A stretch of 60,884 bases of DNA, taken from the NCBI GenBank assembly GCA_021774255.1, contig JAJFJF010000013.1, forward strand, positions 1-60,884, read 5' to 3'. Below, piece by piece: positions 8,664 through 18,077 of this stretch. Position 1 is the stretch's first letter, and each line of letters starts with the position of its first letter. Under the pieces are notes generated by a model. The model did not search any database. It was not told the origin of the DNA and saw only the letters and a list, made by a program, of their open reading frames with translations. The translations under genes and the position numbers were made by a program. The stretch comes from Gammaproteobacteria bacterium (GTDB taxonomy: Bacteria; Pseudomonadota; Gammaproteobacteria; JAJFJF01).

Positions 8664-8723
8664 TGTTACCCTATATCTCTAGACAAGCAGACTCAAATAT
8701 CGATACGGGTTTTCTTGTTTTTT
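8664..8723 (+). promoter_or_regulatory. S4 promoter plus terminator-like leader hairpin
   Basis: TGTTACCCT (8664-8672) is preceded by a C8 run (8656-8663) and, 16 bases upstream of TACCCT, TTGAAA as a possible -35. The stem ACAAGCAGACTC (8683-8694)/GGGTTTTCTTGT (8707-8718) gives 11 of 12 pairs including two G-U, followed by T to 8723. Confidence 0.65.
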
Positions 8724-8791
8724 CTTTCTAAATTACTAACCAACTTCTTTAGCCTTGAGTGATTTTAATACGTAAGTAATAACTAAGAAGG

Positions 8792-11700
8792 ATGGCGTCG
8801 AAGCTGTCTGTATTCTTGATTTTTGTGGTGCTCGCCGCCTGTGCCTCGGCGCAGACGATGATTACTGACTGTGTTGAACTGCAGAACATGAAAAATAACC
8901 TTGCAGGCAACTATGCTCTCGCCAATGACATCGACTGCTCGGCTACCGTGAATTGGAATGGTGGAGAAGGGTTTGTGCCGGTAGGAATTTATAGTCCTTC
9001 AGCTCCATTTACTGGAAGTCTGGACGGGCAAGGCTTCCACATCAATGCCTTAACCATTAACCGCCCTACTGAAACTAGGGTTGGATTGTTCAGACATACT
9101 AGCTCCACTGCAACAATCAGTTCCTTGGGTATGCTGGGGGGGAGTATTTCAGGGGCCCGCGAGGTCGGCGGCCTGGTGGGCTACAACATCGGCACCATCA
9201 GCAACAGTTATACCACTGGCAGCGTGACGGGCTCACACAGCGTCGGCGGCCTGGTGGGCAGCAACAGCTACGGTGGCAGCAGCAGTGGCACCATCAGCAA
9301 CAGCCACGCTACCGGCAGTGTGATGGGTTCAGGAGGCTCAAAAAATTACCTTGGTGGCCTGGTCGGCTTCAACTACCAGCTCACCACCATCAGTAATAGC
9401 TACGCCACCGGCAGCGTGGAGACGCCCTACTCAGGCCGCGTTGGCGGCCTGGTGAGTGTGAACTACGGTACCATTAGTAACAGCTACGCCACCGGCAGCG
9501 TGACGAGCCCAAGTAACGAAGCCGGCGGTCTGGTGGCTTACAGCTCTGGTGGCACCATCAGCAATAGCTACGCCACCGGTCGCGTGACGGGCTCAAGTGG
9601 CGACGTCGGTGGCCTAGTAGGCAGTGGCTACGGTGCCATCAGCAGCAGCTACTGGGACACGCAAACTTCAGGCCGAGCAAGCAGCGATGGAGGCACCGGT
9701 AAAACCACTGCTCAAATGTACCAACAAGCCACCTTTGTGGGGTGGGATTTTGTTACTATTTGGGAAATTGATGAAGGAAATGGTTATCCTGCCTTTATCC
9801 CTATTAAGCTCACCAATCCCCTCTCTGACAAGAGTAGCGCCATCGGTCAATTATTTTCGTTTGTGGTACCTATCAATACTATTGAAGATAACAGCGATCG
9901 GTTCTTGGACTATACCGCCCAATTGCTGGGTGGCACTGCCTTGCCCGGGTGGTTAACCTTCACTGTAAGCACACGACGCTTTTCTGGCACGCCTCTCTCA
10001 GGTGACCAAGGTGCTTACTCGATTGAAGTGACCGCCACCAGTGATGCAGGCAACAGTGCCAGCGATGTGTTTGTGCTCACCGTGACCAACCGCGCACCCG
10101 TGCAAGATAATAGCTTGGTGAACCAAGGCTTGAATGTCGGTGCGAGTTTAAACTACGTGTTTGCCGCCAACACCTTCTCGGATGGTGATGACGATCCGTT
10201 GAGCTATACTACTCAGCTGACTGGTGGTGGCGCATTACCAAATTGGTTGAGCTTTAGCAGCAGCACGCGCACTTTTTCTGGAGTACCTGCATCAGGCGAC
10301 CAAGGCACCATCATGGTGGCAGTCATTGCCAGCGATGAATTGGGTGAAAGTGCCACGGGCACCTTCACGCTCACCGTCAATAACCAAGCACCGACTGTGC
10401 GGACGCCCATTGGCATACTCTATGCCAGCAACGGCCAACTGTTCCAGTTTGTTGTCCCGGGGAGTATGTTCAATGATGTGGATGGGGATACCTTAATCCT
10501 CAGTGCCACTTTAGTGGGTGGTGGTGCGTTACCGGGTTGGCTCACCTTTACGCCGGGCACATCAATATTCTCAGGCACACCAAGTAGCCACGGTACTTAT
10601 CAAATCGAATTGACAGCAGATGATGGTATTGGCGGCCAAGTGACGGACACGTTTGACCTCATCATCCCCAATACGCCACCGGTTATTGCTAACCCTTTTC
10701 CCGATCAGGATGTGGCTTTAAACACCCCGTTTAGTTTTAACTTGCCGGAAAACACCTTCTTTGAAGCAGATGGCGATAGCTTAACGTACACAGCAATACT
10801 GCAAGATGGCCGTTCATTACCGGGGTGGCTCAGTTTTATGCCGGGCACGTTAACCTTTTCAGGCACGCCTGCCGTTCGAGAGGGCTATGTCATTGCGGTC
10901 AATGCCGATGATGGGCTGGGAGGTAATGCCACACTGCTATTTAGTTTGCGTGTCGCCAACCAGGCTCCCACCGTTATAAATACCATTCCGCCCCAAAGCG
11001 CACCCATTGGTACATTTTTTCAATTTACCTTTGCGGCCAATACGTTTAACGATGACGATGGCGATCTACTGACATACACGGCGATGCTCAGCGGAGGCGG
11101 TAGTTTGCCTACCTGGCTCACGCTAACGAGCAGCACTCGCCTGTTTTCAGGCACGCCCCGCTCAGGCAATCAAGGGGAACTGAGCATTACTCTTGTAGCG
11201 GATGATGGATTTGCTGGAGAAAGCAGCACCGCCTTTCTTTTAACCGTACCCAATGTTAACCCTATATTGAGCAATGCTATCGATGACCAACGCTTTAACG
11301 CAGACCAAGCCTTTAGCTGGACACTGCCTAGTAACACCTTTACAGATGCTGATAGCGATGCACTTACTTACAGGGCCGAGCAGCAGGGCGGAGGCGCTCT
11401 TCCTAGTTGGCTGCAGTTTGACAGCAGTGTTGGCATGCTCTCAGGCACTGTCCCTAGTAGCCAAAGCACACCACTGATGGTGACTATTACCGCGGAGGAT
11501 GGGTTTGGTGGGCAAGTGAGCGATACCTTTGGCTTGTCGGTGAATTTGATCCCAACACTTGAGGGATTTATTGATAACCAAGCAGCAACGGTAGGCAATC
11601 CTTTCTTATATACTTTCCCACCAGGCTTATTCACAGAGCCCGACGGCGACTCACTGACTTACAGTGCCACAAAAAGCAATGGCGATCCGCTGCCGGCTTG

Positions 11701-12997
11701 GTTGGCCCTGGACGATAGTGTTCGTACCTTCTTGGGAACACCGGGCGGCAGCGACAAAGGTTTTCTTTTTGTGTTGCTCGTTGCCTCGGATCCACATGGT
11801 GGTTCTGCCTCGGTCAGTTTTGGTATTACTGTTTCAGACTTGGCTGGAAACAACCCCCCAGTGCTTGTGGTCGCCATTTTGGATCAAAGCACGAGTAATG
11901 GGGCGCTATGGACCTTTGTTGTGCCGGCTAACACATTCGATGATGCGGATGACGACCCGCTGACTTATACCGGAACATTGGAAGGAGGAGGATCGTTACC
12001 GACCTGGCTCACGTTTGACGACCAAACCCAAATATTTTCTGGTATTCCGACAACAGCAGAAGTAATACGTATTACGGTGCGTGTGGATGATGATCGAGGC
12101 GGTTTTGCACTAGACACCTTTACGCTAACGATTGAAGACACCAGCAATCGACCTCCGGTATTGCTGAACCAGCTGCCGAATCAAAATGTCAATGTAGACA
12201 GCCGCTTTAGCTACACTCTTCCTGTGGATACTTTTATTGATCCGAATGGTGATGTGTTGATCTACACGGCAGTTCAAGCAGGTGACAAGCCCTTGCCGGC
12301 TTGGTTGAAATTTAATGCGGCCTCTCGTACATTTTCAGGCAAGCCTACCAACAGGGATACCGACACATATTCTGATCGTACGCACACCATTCAAGTGTGT
12401 GTCAGTGACCAAGAAGGCAGCGCTTGCAGCAGTTTTATCTTGGCGGTAGTAGGGGAGTCAGAAATTGAGCAGGCAATTACCGCGCTACTTATTATTGCTA
12501 GCATCGGTTCAACCCTATTTGCCGCATATCGTAACCGTGCAACGATATGGAACTGGACTTGTATGCGGTGGTACCGCCTGCCACAACAAACTGCGGTAGT
12601 GAGTAAACAATACGTATGGGAAATACCCATCGACGAAGATCGGCTTAAGGATGTGCAAGCATTTACTCAGAAAGGCAAGGCGTTAAAGGCAAATAAGCTA
12701 AGGCCCGACTGGTTAGACTACCAACATAAGGATAATAAGCTTGTGGGCATGCCGGGAAAAGATGATGTCACAATCTTAATCATCCGTATGCTGGATTATA
12801 ATGAACGCATTTTAGGTGAGTTTAAGCTGGGCATTTTTGAAACAGAAGCAGAAGCACAAGAATACGAACATGAGGAAGCGCGTGTTAGTGGCAAGGGTAA
12901 AAGGGATATAGTGATGAGAGTCTTCTCAAGAAAGGGCAATAATCACATGCAAGAACATCTGCTGGCTGCTGATGGTAGCCCAGTAGAGCAAGCATAG
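8792..12997 (+). CDS. S4: GLUG module plus nine CADG domains, long type-1 tail
   Basis: 1401 residues. The signal peptide ends ASA|Q (with LAAC before it). One GLUG module (about 23-335) has five to six repeats encoded by unusually uniform, GC-rich DNA (about 9150-9660: GGCGGCCTGGTGGGC-type units). Nine consecutive CADG domains of about 97 residues follow (about 340-1220). The last two (starting NNPPV and NRPPV) are close relatives of the last two of S1, S5 and S10. The membrane helix at about 1227-1247 is flanked by GESEIEQ and YRNRATIWNW. The 150-residue tail is the type shared with S1 and S10 (WEIPIDEDR..., a LLPDWLDY-like strand, FETEAEAQEYEHEEARVSG, ending HMQEHLLAADGS). Acidic Asp clusters in each CADG domain (DGDTLT-like) may bind calcium, as in cadherin-type folds; this is inferred from the family. 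Confidence 0.87.
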   Translation: MASKLSVFLIFVVLAACASAQTMITDCVELQNMKNNLAGNYALANDIDCSATVNWNGGEGFVPVGIYSPSAPFTGSLDGQGFHINALTINRPTETRVGLFRHTSSTATISSLGMLGGSISGAREVGGLVGYNIGTISNSYTTGSVTGSHSVGGLVGSNSYGGSSSGTISNSHATGSVMGSGGSKNYLGGLVGFNYQLTTISNSYATGSVETPYSGRVGGLVSVNYGTISNSYATGSVTSPSNEAGGLVAYSSGGTISNSYATGRVTGSSGDVGGLVGSGYGAISSSYWDTQTSGRASSDGGTGKTTAQMYQQATFVGWDFVTIWEIDEGNGYPAFIPIKLTNPLSDKSSAIGQLFSFVVPINTIEDNSDRFLDYTAQLLGGTALPGWLTFTVSTRRFSGTPLSGDQGAYSIEVTATSDAGNSASDVFVLTVTNRAPVQDNSLVNQGLNVGASLNYVFAANTFSDGDDDPLSYTTQLTGGGALPNWLSFSSSTRTFSGVPASGDQGTIMVAVIASDELGESATGTFTLTVNNQAPTVRTPIGILYASNGQLFQFVVPGSMFNDVDGDTLILSATLVGGGALPGWLTFTPGTSIFSGTPSSHGTYQIELTADDGIGGQVTDTFDLIIPNTPPVIANPFPDQDVALNTPFSFNLPENTFFEADGDSLTYTAILQDGRSLPGWLSFMPGTLTFSGTPAVREGYVIAVNADDGLGGNATLLFSLRVANQAPTVINTIPPQSAPIGTFFQFTFAANTFNDDDGDLLTYTAMLSGGGSLPTWLTLTSSTRLFSGTPRSGNQGELSITLVADDGFAGESSTAFLLTVPNVNPILSNAIDDQRFNADQAFSWTLPSNTFTDADSDALTYRAEQQGGGALPSWLQFDSSVGMLSGTVPSSQSTPLMVTITAEDGFGGQVSDTFGLSVNLIPTLEGFIDNQAATVGNPFLYTFPPGLFTEPDGDSLTYSATKSNGDPLPAWLALDDSVRTFLGTPGGSDKGFLFVLLVASDPHGGSASVSFGITVSDLAGNNPPVLVVAILDQSTSNGALWTFVVPANTFDDADDDPLTYTGTLEGGGSLPTWLTFDDQTQIFSGIPTTAEVIRITVRVDDDRGGFALDTFTLTIEDTSNRPPVLLNQLPNQNVNVDSRFSYTLPVDTFIDPNGDVLIYTAVQAGDKPLPAWLKFNAASRTFSGKPTNRDTDTYSDRTHTIQVCVSDQEGSACSSFILAVVGESEIEQAITALLIIASIGSTLFAAYRNRATIWNWTCMRWYRLPQQTAVVSKQYVWEIPIDEDRLKDVQAFTQKGKALKANKLRPDWLDYQHKDNKLVGMPGKDDVTILIIRMLDYNERILGEFKLGIFETEAEAQEYEHEEARVSGKGKRDIVMRVFSRKGNNHMQEHLLAADGSPVEQA

Positions 12998-13067
12998 TTG
13001 GGGGGAAGGATAAGCTCCAAAATAAAACACATCAATCTAGGCTAGTCAGCTAAGTATTTTCCGCCTA

Positions 13068-13076
13068 TGCTAAAAT
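13068..13076 (+). promoter_or_regulatory. Extended -10 of the terL pseudogene
   Basis: TGCTAAAAT, in a stretch (GCTAAGTATTTTCC, then CTATGC) that also precedes the other terL copy at 59002-59010. It shows that both terL loci carry the same upstream region. Confidence 0.4.
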
Positions 13077-13103
13077 TCCCGTAAGCAACCACAGCAGCTT
13101 CCC

Positions 13104-13356
13104 ATGACCGATTTCCACCCACTGCCGTTCAAACCCCAACCCGGCCCCCAAGAGCACTTCCTGGGAGTTCCCTTCTGGCGCTGTAGTTCGCTTTGCCCAC
13201 CTTGAACACGAGAAGAACCGACTAGACTGGCAGGGCGCTCAAATTCCTTTAATTGGCTTTGATGCATTAACCCATTTTACTGAGTTGTAATTCTTCTATT
13301 TGCTTTCTCGCAACCGCTCACTTTGCGGTGTCAAACCTTATGTCCGCGCAAACAAC
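13104..13356 (+). pseudogene. terL: Broken second copy of phage terminase large subunit
   Basis: The first codons (ATG 13104; FKPQPGPQE) match the start of the terL at 59038. About 220 bases are then missing, removing the whole Walker A region. The remaining piece is in another frame and reads VVRFAHLEHEKNRLDWQGAQ, then PLIGFDALTHFTEL, a stop, then FFYLLSRNRSLCGVKPY. Compared with the other copy (GFDELTHF) the catalytic Walker B glutamate is replaced by alanine, and TAA follows TEL. Similarity ends near 13354. The upstream promoter region is also duplicated. So the gene was carried here with its upstream DNA and decayed. It follows the S4 stop by 107 bases and marks the left edge of the foreign island. 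Confidence 0.8.
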
Positions 13357-13561
13357 AATGCTTGTATTTTAATCCGCTGCCACAAGGGCTGAGAACATTG
13401 CGGTTAGTTTTTTCTTTGTTGTCAGGCATGAGGTTATCTTACAATATTTTCCGGATAACTGCTGTAAGTTGACTGCTGTGCTCTTTTAAACAGGTGAGCT
13501 TGTAGTGTTTTCTGAGTTGCCAATACTCTTTAAAAAGAGGTAATATTCACTTCCCATTTGA

Positions 13562-13654
13562 ATGAATAAGAATGTAAATATGGATGAATTACCTGAAGGC
13601 ATTGGCATGGTTGTGACAGGATTGCTTTTAATTTTAGCGCTTGAAGTCGCCTAA
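13562..13654 (+). CDS. Possible 30-residue hydrophobic peptide
   Basis: ATG 13562 to TAA 13652-13654. The product starts with a short polar stretch (MNKNVNMDELPEG) and ends with a membrane-helix-like run (MVVTGLLLILALEVA). The nearest purine-rich site (AGAGG near 13537) is too far upstream to be a good ribosome site, so translation is uncertain. The surrounding 13357-13903 shows no other gene that I can support. Confidence 0.2.
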   Translation: MNKNVNMDELPEGIGMVVTGLLLILALEVA

Positions 13655-13903
13655 TTTTTAATATCGCTGCTGGCGCTAAAGATTGCGCAATGCTTTTTTA
13701 GAAAGCAAGCCAGTCACAGCGCTGTACTTTGACATTTTTAAGCCACTATCTTTACGGCTTGTTGTCGTTTTGCGCGGCCTCAAGCTTTGATTTACTCTCA
13801 AAGCCATGTGTGGGAGCCTACCGACAAACGCTTGCTTTAAATTTACCTTCTAGTGGTTCTTATCGTCAGGCACAGGGGTTATTTGTTTGCCCTGAAAACA
13901 TTA

Positions 13904-14596
13904 TTAATCATGATGCAGAAGTTCAGTTATTTCATCCATGCGCGCCAACTGGCCATGCGAAAGTAAAGAAAAGAAACATTCTCTCAGCGTGTCAGCATAA
14001 TACGTGCCCAAGTCGTGAGGGGTTAAGGGCCCGGCATTATCAGCCTCTAAGCTATCGGTTAAATCTAATAAGTCAGCATCAAAGCCAGTAGGCAAGCAAT
14101 AAGGTGCATGCCCTACCGATACCGTTTGCCCGTTCAGTGATAATAAACGTCCGTAGAAAATCCCCCCAGGTACAAGCGCTGCATCAGACAAGGGCGCCAC
14201 GCTATGCTCCGTGCCTAGAAAAATATCGTATAGCTGGAGTGTTGGCTTAACAGTCATCACTCGATAGAAGCTGTAATATGTGTCTGAGAGTGCCAAAATA
14301 CATTGCTTGTCTTCAGGTGTCAGGGGCTGCGCATGAAACGAAAGATACTGCAGTGCAATCGTGTCTGCAGGATAGCCAATTTCATTATAAGTGTTGGCTG
14401 TCCAATCAAACAATAACCAAGGAGTAAAAAGTGAGTCATATAACGTTTCCCAGAGCGTATCAGGCAGCAAAATATCTCTTGTAAAATCTTGCCAGGCTGC
14501 TTTCCGACAATCTTCTTGGTTGAAGTCAGCAAACAAAAAAGGAATGAGATGTTGGTCAATAACTTGTTGAACTGTTTCGGATAGAGAAGTGGCCAT
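13904..14596 (-). CDS. Unrecognised 230-residue cytoplasmic protein
   Basis: Reads leftward from ATG at 14594-14596, with AGGAGAT (14601-14607) six bases upstream, a strong ribosome site, so the start is well supported. There is no signal peptide or membrane segment. The sequence is rich in Leu, Asp and aromatic residues, with a central segment (TPWLLFDWTANTYNE) followed by DTIALQYL and FYRVMTVKP. That layout recalls the region that precedes SEC-C zinc-binding motifs in some bacterial proteins, but no SEC-C motif (CxCxnHC) is present at the C-terminus, so this is only a resemblance. Its style is unlike the surface proteins around it. It sits in the island between the terL pseudogene and S5 and may be cargo brought with that DNA. 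Confidence 0.6.
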   Translation of the reverse strand: MATSLSETVQQVIDQHLIPFLFADFNQEDCRKAAWQDFTRDILLPDTLWETLYDSLFTPWLLFDWTANTYNEIGYPADTIALQYLSFHAQPLTPEDKQCILALSDTYYSFYRVMTVKPTLQLYDIFLGTEHSVAPLSDAALVPGGIFYGRLLSLNGQTVSVGHAPYCLPTGFDADLLDLTDSLEADNAGPLTPHDLGTYYADTLRECFFSLLSHGQLARMDEITELLHHD

Positions 14597-14639
14597 ACCG
14601 ATCTCCTATAAAATAGATTGATACGTATCCTATTACATC

Positions 14640-15010
14640 TTGTTAGGGCGTGTTTTTCAAACAAGCCAGCTTGTTGACAGGGGATATTTACATCGACTGC
14701 AGATACCCCAAGATATCGATGCCCCAGAGATGGCAGTAGAGTACTGGAATAGTGTGCTGAGAACAGATGCCATGCAGCAGCGGGCTGAGGTGGTGATCAG
14801 GTGCCGGTGGGTGAGGGTGCGGATGAGCAGTTGCTGGGTGAGGTGAGATTGCAGGTGTCACGGAGTAATGATGCAATTAGGATGAGGATGACGTCGGTGG
14901 GGTGGGTTGATGGGCGAGGTAGGAATTGAAGAGAAAATATTGTGGTCAACTAACTTAAGTCTAAGGTTTTTAAAAAACGTGGGAGTCTACTTCCGATAAA
15001 TAACGCTGGG
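14640..15010. other. Gene-free stretch with decayed coding trace
   Basis: No intact gene. On the plus strand 14693-14790 reads DIDAPEMAVEYWNSVLRTDA and then MQQRAEVVI, and after a frame change 14793-14928 reads on as an open frame with GEVRLQVSRSNDAIRMRM before a stop. This looks like a frameshifted fragment of one gene, strongly G-rich and unlike its neighbours in base use. No family is recognised. Confidence 0.25.
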
Positions 15011-15030
15011 TACAGTGTTAACGAAAAAAC

Positions 15031-17787
15031 TTAAACTTCTATCATCTGCATTTCAGTGGTTTTAGCAGGGTTGCCGTTAGAACTTCCACAACATAGCTTG
15101 AAGCTTTCCAAAATCCGTCCATCATATGCAAAAGCACAAACGGTGAGGGTTTCGGGTGCTGGAGGAGTTCCACGCAAAGAGGTAATATCAGTTTTATCGT
15201 TTCCAAGCCAATAAGGTAATCTTTCGTCGTTTGGTAGAGGGTTACCATTCTTAAAGGCCTGTACACGCGAAATTTGATCAACGGGTACTCCGAACTGATA
15301 ACTAAATTCGTGGTTAACAGCAACTACTTGATCCGGTTTTTGATACTTCTTTTTAGCAAGGTGGTTCCAAAACCACGCCCGGTTGCGATACACCCCAAAT
15401 GCTGTTGAGCCAATACTGGCGAGGACAATTAGTGCGGTAATGGCCTCCTGGGCTTCAGATGCACCTACCACGGCCAATAAAAAGCTGCTACAGGCACTGC
15501 CTTCTCCATCGCTGACGCACACTTGGATCGTGTGTGTGCGATCTTCATAGGTGCCAGTGTCTGTATTGCTGGGTTTGCCGGAGAAGGTTCTGCTTGTTGT
15601 ATCAAACTTTAACCATCCTGGTAAGGGCTTGTTTCCAGATTGGGTTGCAGTATAAAGTAACTCATCTCCATTTGGGTCAGAAAATGTATTATCTGGGATG
15701 GTATATCGGAAACTGCTTTCCACTTTAACATTCTGATTGGGTAGTTGATTGAGCAATACCGGTGGCTGATTGGTGGGGTCTTGTATAGTGAGTGTAAAGG
15801 TGTCCAGCGTAAAACCCCCTTGGCCATCCTCAGCGCGTACCGTGAGCCGTATGACCTCTACAGCAGATGGGATCCCTGAAAAAATCTGAGATTGATCATC
15901 AAAGGTTAACCAACTTGACAACGCCCCGCCTCCCTCCAGAGTGGCAGTATACGTTAATGGGTCACTATCCGGATCGCTAAATGTATTGGATGGTACTGTA
16001 AAAGTCCATAATTCCCCTGCGTTTCCCGTTTGATCTTGAATAGCAACTACTACTACAGGAGGATTATTGCCTGAACCAATAGCTGCAACGGTAATGAAAA
16101 ATGTTGTGGAAGAGAGACCGCCATGCTCATCATCGACGCTTACTTGTATTTTATATTTTCCCTCGTCAGATTCGGTTTGTGTACCACTAAACACTCGTGT
16201 ACTACTAGAAAACGTGAGCCAACTTGGTAGCGCCACATCTCCAAACAAGACCGCGCTATAACTTAAAGCGTCGCTGTCTGAATCCACAAAAGTGTCTATC
16301 GGAACAGTCAGACCAAAGGGCACATTGTAAAATGCTGAAACATTGCCTAGCGGGTTTTGCAGTATAGGGGCTTGGTTGTTGACGGCCAGCGAAAAAGAAC
16401 CTACTACGCTGCCGCCAAATGCATCACTTGCTATCAAATTTACGGTAAAGCTTCCCTGGTCACCTGACGCTGGTGTGCCTGAAAAAGTGCGGGTGCCTGA
16501 ATTCAGGCTCAGCCAGCTTGGCAAAGCACCGCCGCCGCTTAGTTGTGCTGTGTAGGTTAACGGGTCATTATCTCCATCTGAAAAAGTATTTGATGCAAAT
16601 ACATAGCTTAGAGGCACACCAACATCCGTAGACTGGTCTAGTAAAGCATTATCCTGTACTGGGTCACGATTAGTAACTGTCAGTACAAAGAAATCGCTTT
16701 CGCTATATTCATCATCATTAGTTCCAATTACTTCGATGTTATAGCTGCCTTGTGCTCCTGTTAAGGGTATGCCTTGGAACACTCTAGTGAATTCAGTAAA
16801 TGTGAGCCAAGAGGGAAGCGGACTGCCTCCCTGGAGCTGTGCAGTATAGTTCAGGCTAGGATCATTGCTGTCTTCCATGGTGTCTTCAGGTACGGTGAAG
16901 GAAAACAGTTGGCCGATAGCATTAATCTTATCTGTAATAGGTTGAATAACTTGGACAGGCGGTGGTATGACAGCGCGCAATTTAGGATAGTCATGTCCCT
17001 CATGAAGCCACCAGACTGTAATAAAGTCCCAACCGATAAACGTTGCCTTTTGAAACATTTCGGCTGTTGTCTTTCCAACACCTCCGTCACTAGTACTTAG
17101 ACCGGAAGTTTCAATGTCCCAGTAGCTGTTGATGACAACAGTTCCAGAGTTACTCTGCTGGCCAACTAAGCCTTTACGAGATGAGTGTCCCAGCACACGA
17201 CCAGTAGAATAACACTGATTAATAGTGCCTAGATGCTGACCCACAAAGCCGCCGGTACGGAGATAAGGGCCTGTGACGCTACCTGTGGTATAGCTTTTAC
17301 TGATGGCGCCCCAGTTTTGACCTACTAATCCGCCAATCGTTTCATCACCGCCGATGACATCAGCTGTGGAATAGCATTCAGTGATTGTGCCAAAATTCCG
17401 ACCTACTAAGCTGCCTACATCCGTTGTGCCTTTAATGCTGCCACCTAGCAACCCAAGGGAATAGATTTGCGCAGTTGCGCTTGTCTGTCTAAATAAACCT
17501 ATACGAACGGTAGGGCGGTCTATTACTAAGTCATAAATTTCATAGCCTTGACCATCTAGCGTGCCACTAAATTCGCCGCCGTCAATAGCAATCGGACGAA
17601 AACCTGTTCCACCGAAGCTGCTCCAGTTTACTGTGTCAGAGCAGTTGATGTTGTTAGCCAGTGCATAATTCCCCGCTAGGTTATTCTTCATGTTCTGAAG
17701 GTCGATGCAGTCATAAATCATCGTTTGCGCCGAAACGCAGGTGGCGAGTGCCACAAAAGTTAGGAAAGCAGACAGCTTCAGCGCCAT
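15031..17787 (-). CDS. S5: GLUG module plus five CADG domains, type-2 tail (inverted member)
   Basis: 918 residues, the only family member on the minus strand. The signal peptide ends VSA|Q. The GLUG module has about three repeats (about residues 130-225) and ends in the FIGWDF...YPKL signature. Five CADG domains follow (about 275-775). The first is closest to the first domain of S3 (VIQPI.DK, then a NDDEYSE loop). The last two match the NNPPV and NQPPV domains of S1, S4 and S10. The membrane helix at about 783-800 (ITALIVLASIGSTAFGVYRN) is followed by a basic AKKKYQKPDQVV segment and a 115-residue tail shared with S6. The start ATG (17785-17787) has AAGG directly before it, as in the plus-strand members. 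The inversion together with its own leader (17849-17909) shows that gene and leader move as a unit. Confidence 0.85.
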   Translation of the reverse strand: MALKLSAFLTFVALATCVSAQTMIYDCIDLQNMKNNLAGNYALANNINCSDTVNWSSFGGTGFRPIAIDGGEFSGTLDGQGYEIYDLVIDRPTVRIGLFRQTSATAQIYSLGLLGGSIKGTTDVGSLVGRNFGTITECYSTADVIGGDETIGGLVGQNWGAISKSYTTGSVTGPYLRTGGFVGQHLGTINQCYSTGRVLGHSSRKGLVGQQSNSGTVVINSYWDIETSGLSTSDGGVGKTTAEMFQKATFIGWDFITVWWLHEGHDYPKLRAVIPPPVQVIQPITDKINAIGQLFSFTVPEDTMEDSNDPSLNYTAQLQGGSPLPSWLTFTEFTRVFQGIPLTGAQGSYNIEVIGTNDDEYSESDFFVLTVTNRDPVQDNALLDQSTDVGVPLSYVFASNTFSDGDNDPLTYTAQLSGGGALPSWLSLNSGTRTFSGTPASGDQGSFTVNLIASDAFGGSVVGSFSLAVNNQAPILQNPLGNVSAFYNVPFGLTVPIDTFVDSDSDALSYSAVLFGDVALPSWLTFSSSTRVFSGTQTESDEGKYKIQVSVDDEHGGLSSTTFFITVAAIGSGNNPPVVVVAIQDQTGNAGELWTFTVPSNTFSDPDSDPLTYTATLEGGGALSSWLTFDDQSQIFSGIPSAVEVIRLTVRAEDGQGGFTLDTFTLTIQDPTNQPPVLLNQLPNQNVKVESSFRYTIPDNTFSDPNGDELLYTATQSGNKPLPGWLKFDTTSRTFSGKPSNTDTGTYEDRTHTIQVCVSDGEGSACSSFLLAVVGASEAQEAITALIVLASIGSTAFGVYRNRAWFWNHLAKKKYQKPDQVVAVNHEFSYQFGVPVDQISRVQAFKNGNPLPNDERLPYWLGNDKTDITSLRGTPPAPETLTVCAFAYDGRILESFKLCCGSSNGNPAKTTEMQMIEV

Positions 17788-17848
17788 CCTTATTTGTTGC
17801 TTACGTTTTCAAATCACTAATTGCCAATTGGTATCGCTTGGATTGAAG

Positions 17849-17909
17849 AAAAAAACAGGAAAACCCGTGCTGAGGCATTCAATGTGTTTTCTGAATAGGT
17901 AGTGTAACA
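17849..17909 (-). promoter_or_regulatory. S5 promoter plus terminator-like leader hairpin
   Basis: Minus-strand TGTTACACT (17909-17901), then the stem CAGAAAACAC (17893-17884)/GGGTTTTCCTG (17866-17856) with a small bulge and mismatch, then seven T (17855-17849). The arms differ from both the S2/S3 and S4-S15 versions but keep the pairing. Confidence 0.6.
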
Positions 17910-18077
17910 TCCGAAGGTAAGTTTTAATTGCCATTTGACTGACCAGGAATTGCACTACGATCTGAGATCAAAAACTCAGAGTGGTCTTAAGTTTCGACGA
18001 TAAGATAATGATTTTTCTCTATTTCTAGCTAAAGCTTTTTCCTAGTGGCAGACTAAGGGCTCAGCAAAAAACCAGCC

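Noticed and set aside
8707..8723. Leader hairpins as ordinary terminators of the preceding genes
   Set aside because: They stand at fixed distance from the downstream start, not from the upstream stop, and S5 carries one in inverted orientation with no family gene before it. Separate terminators exist after S2 and S6.
9690..9720. GKTT motif (GKTTAEM) in nearly every GLUG module as a possible P-loop
   Set aside because: It lies in the conserved closing segment of a secreted beta-rich module, lacks the full GxxxxGK[ST] pattern and has no Walker B partner. It is a structural signature of the family.
13729..14091. Plus-strand open frame of 120 codons opposite the 230-residue gene
   Set aside because: No ribosome site, unnatural residue use, and it overlaps the 3' half of the better supported minus-strand gene.
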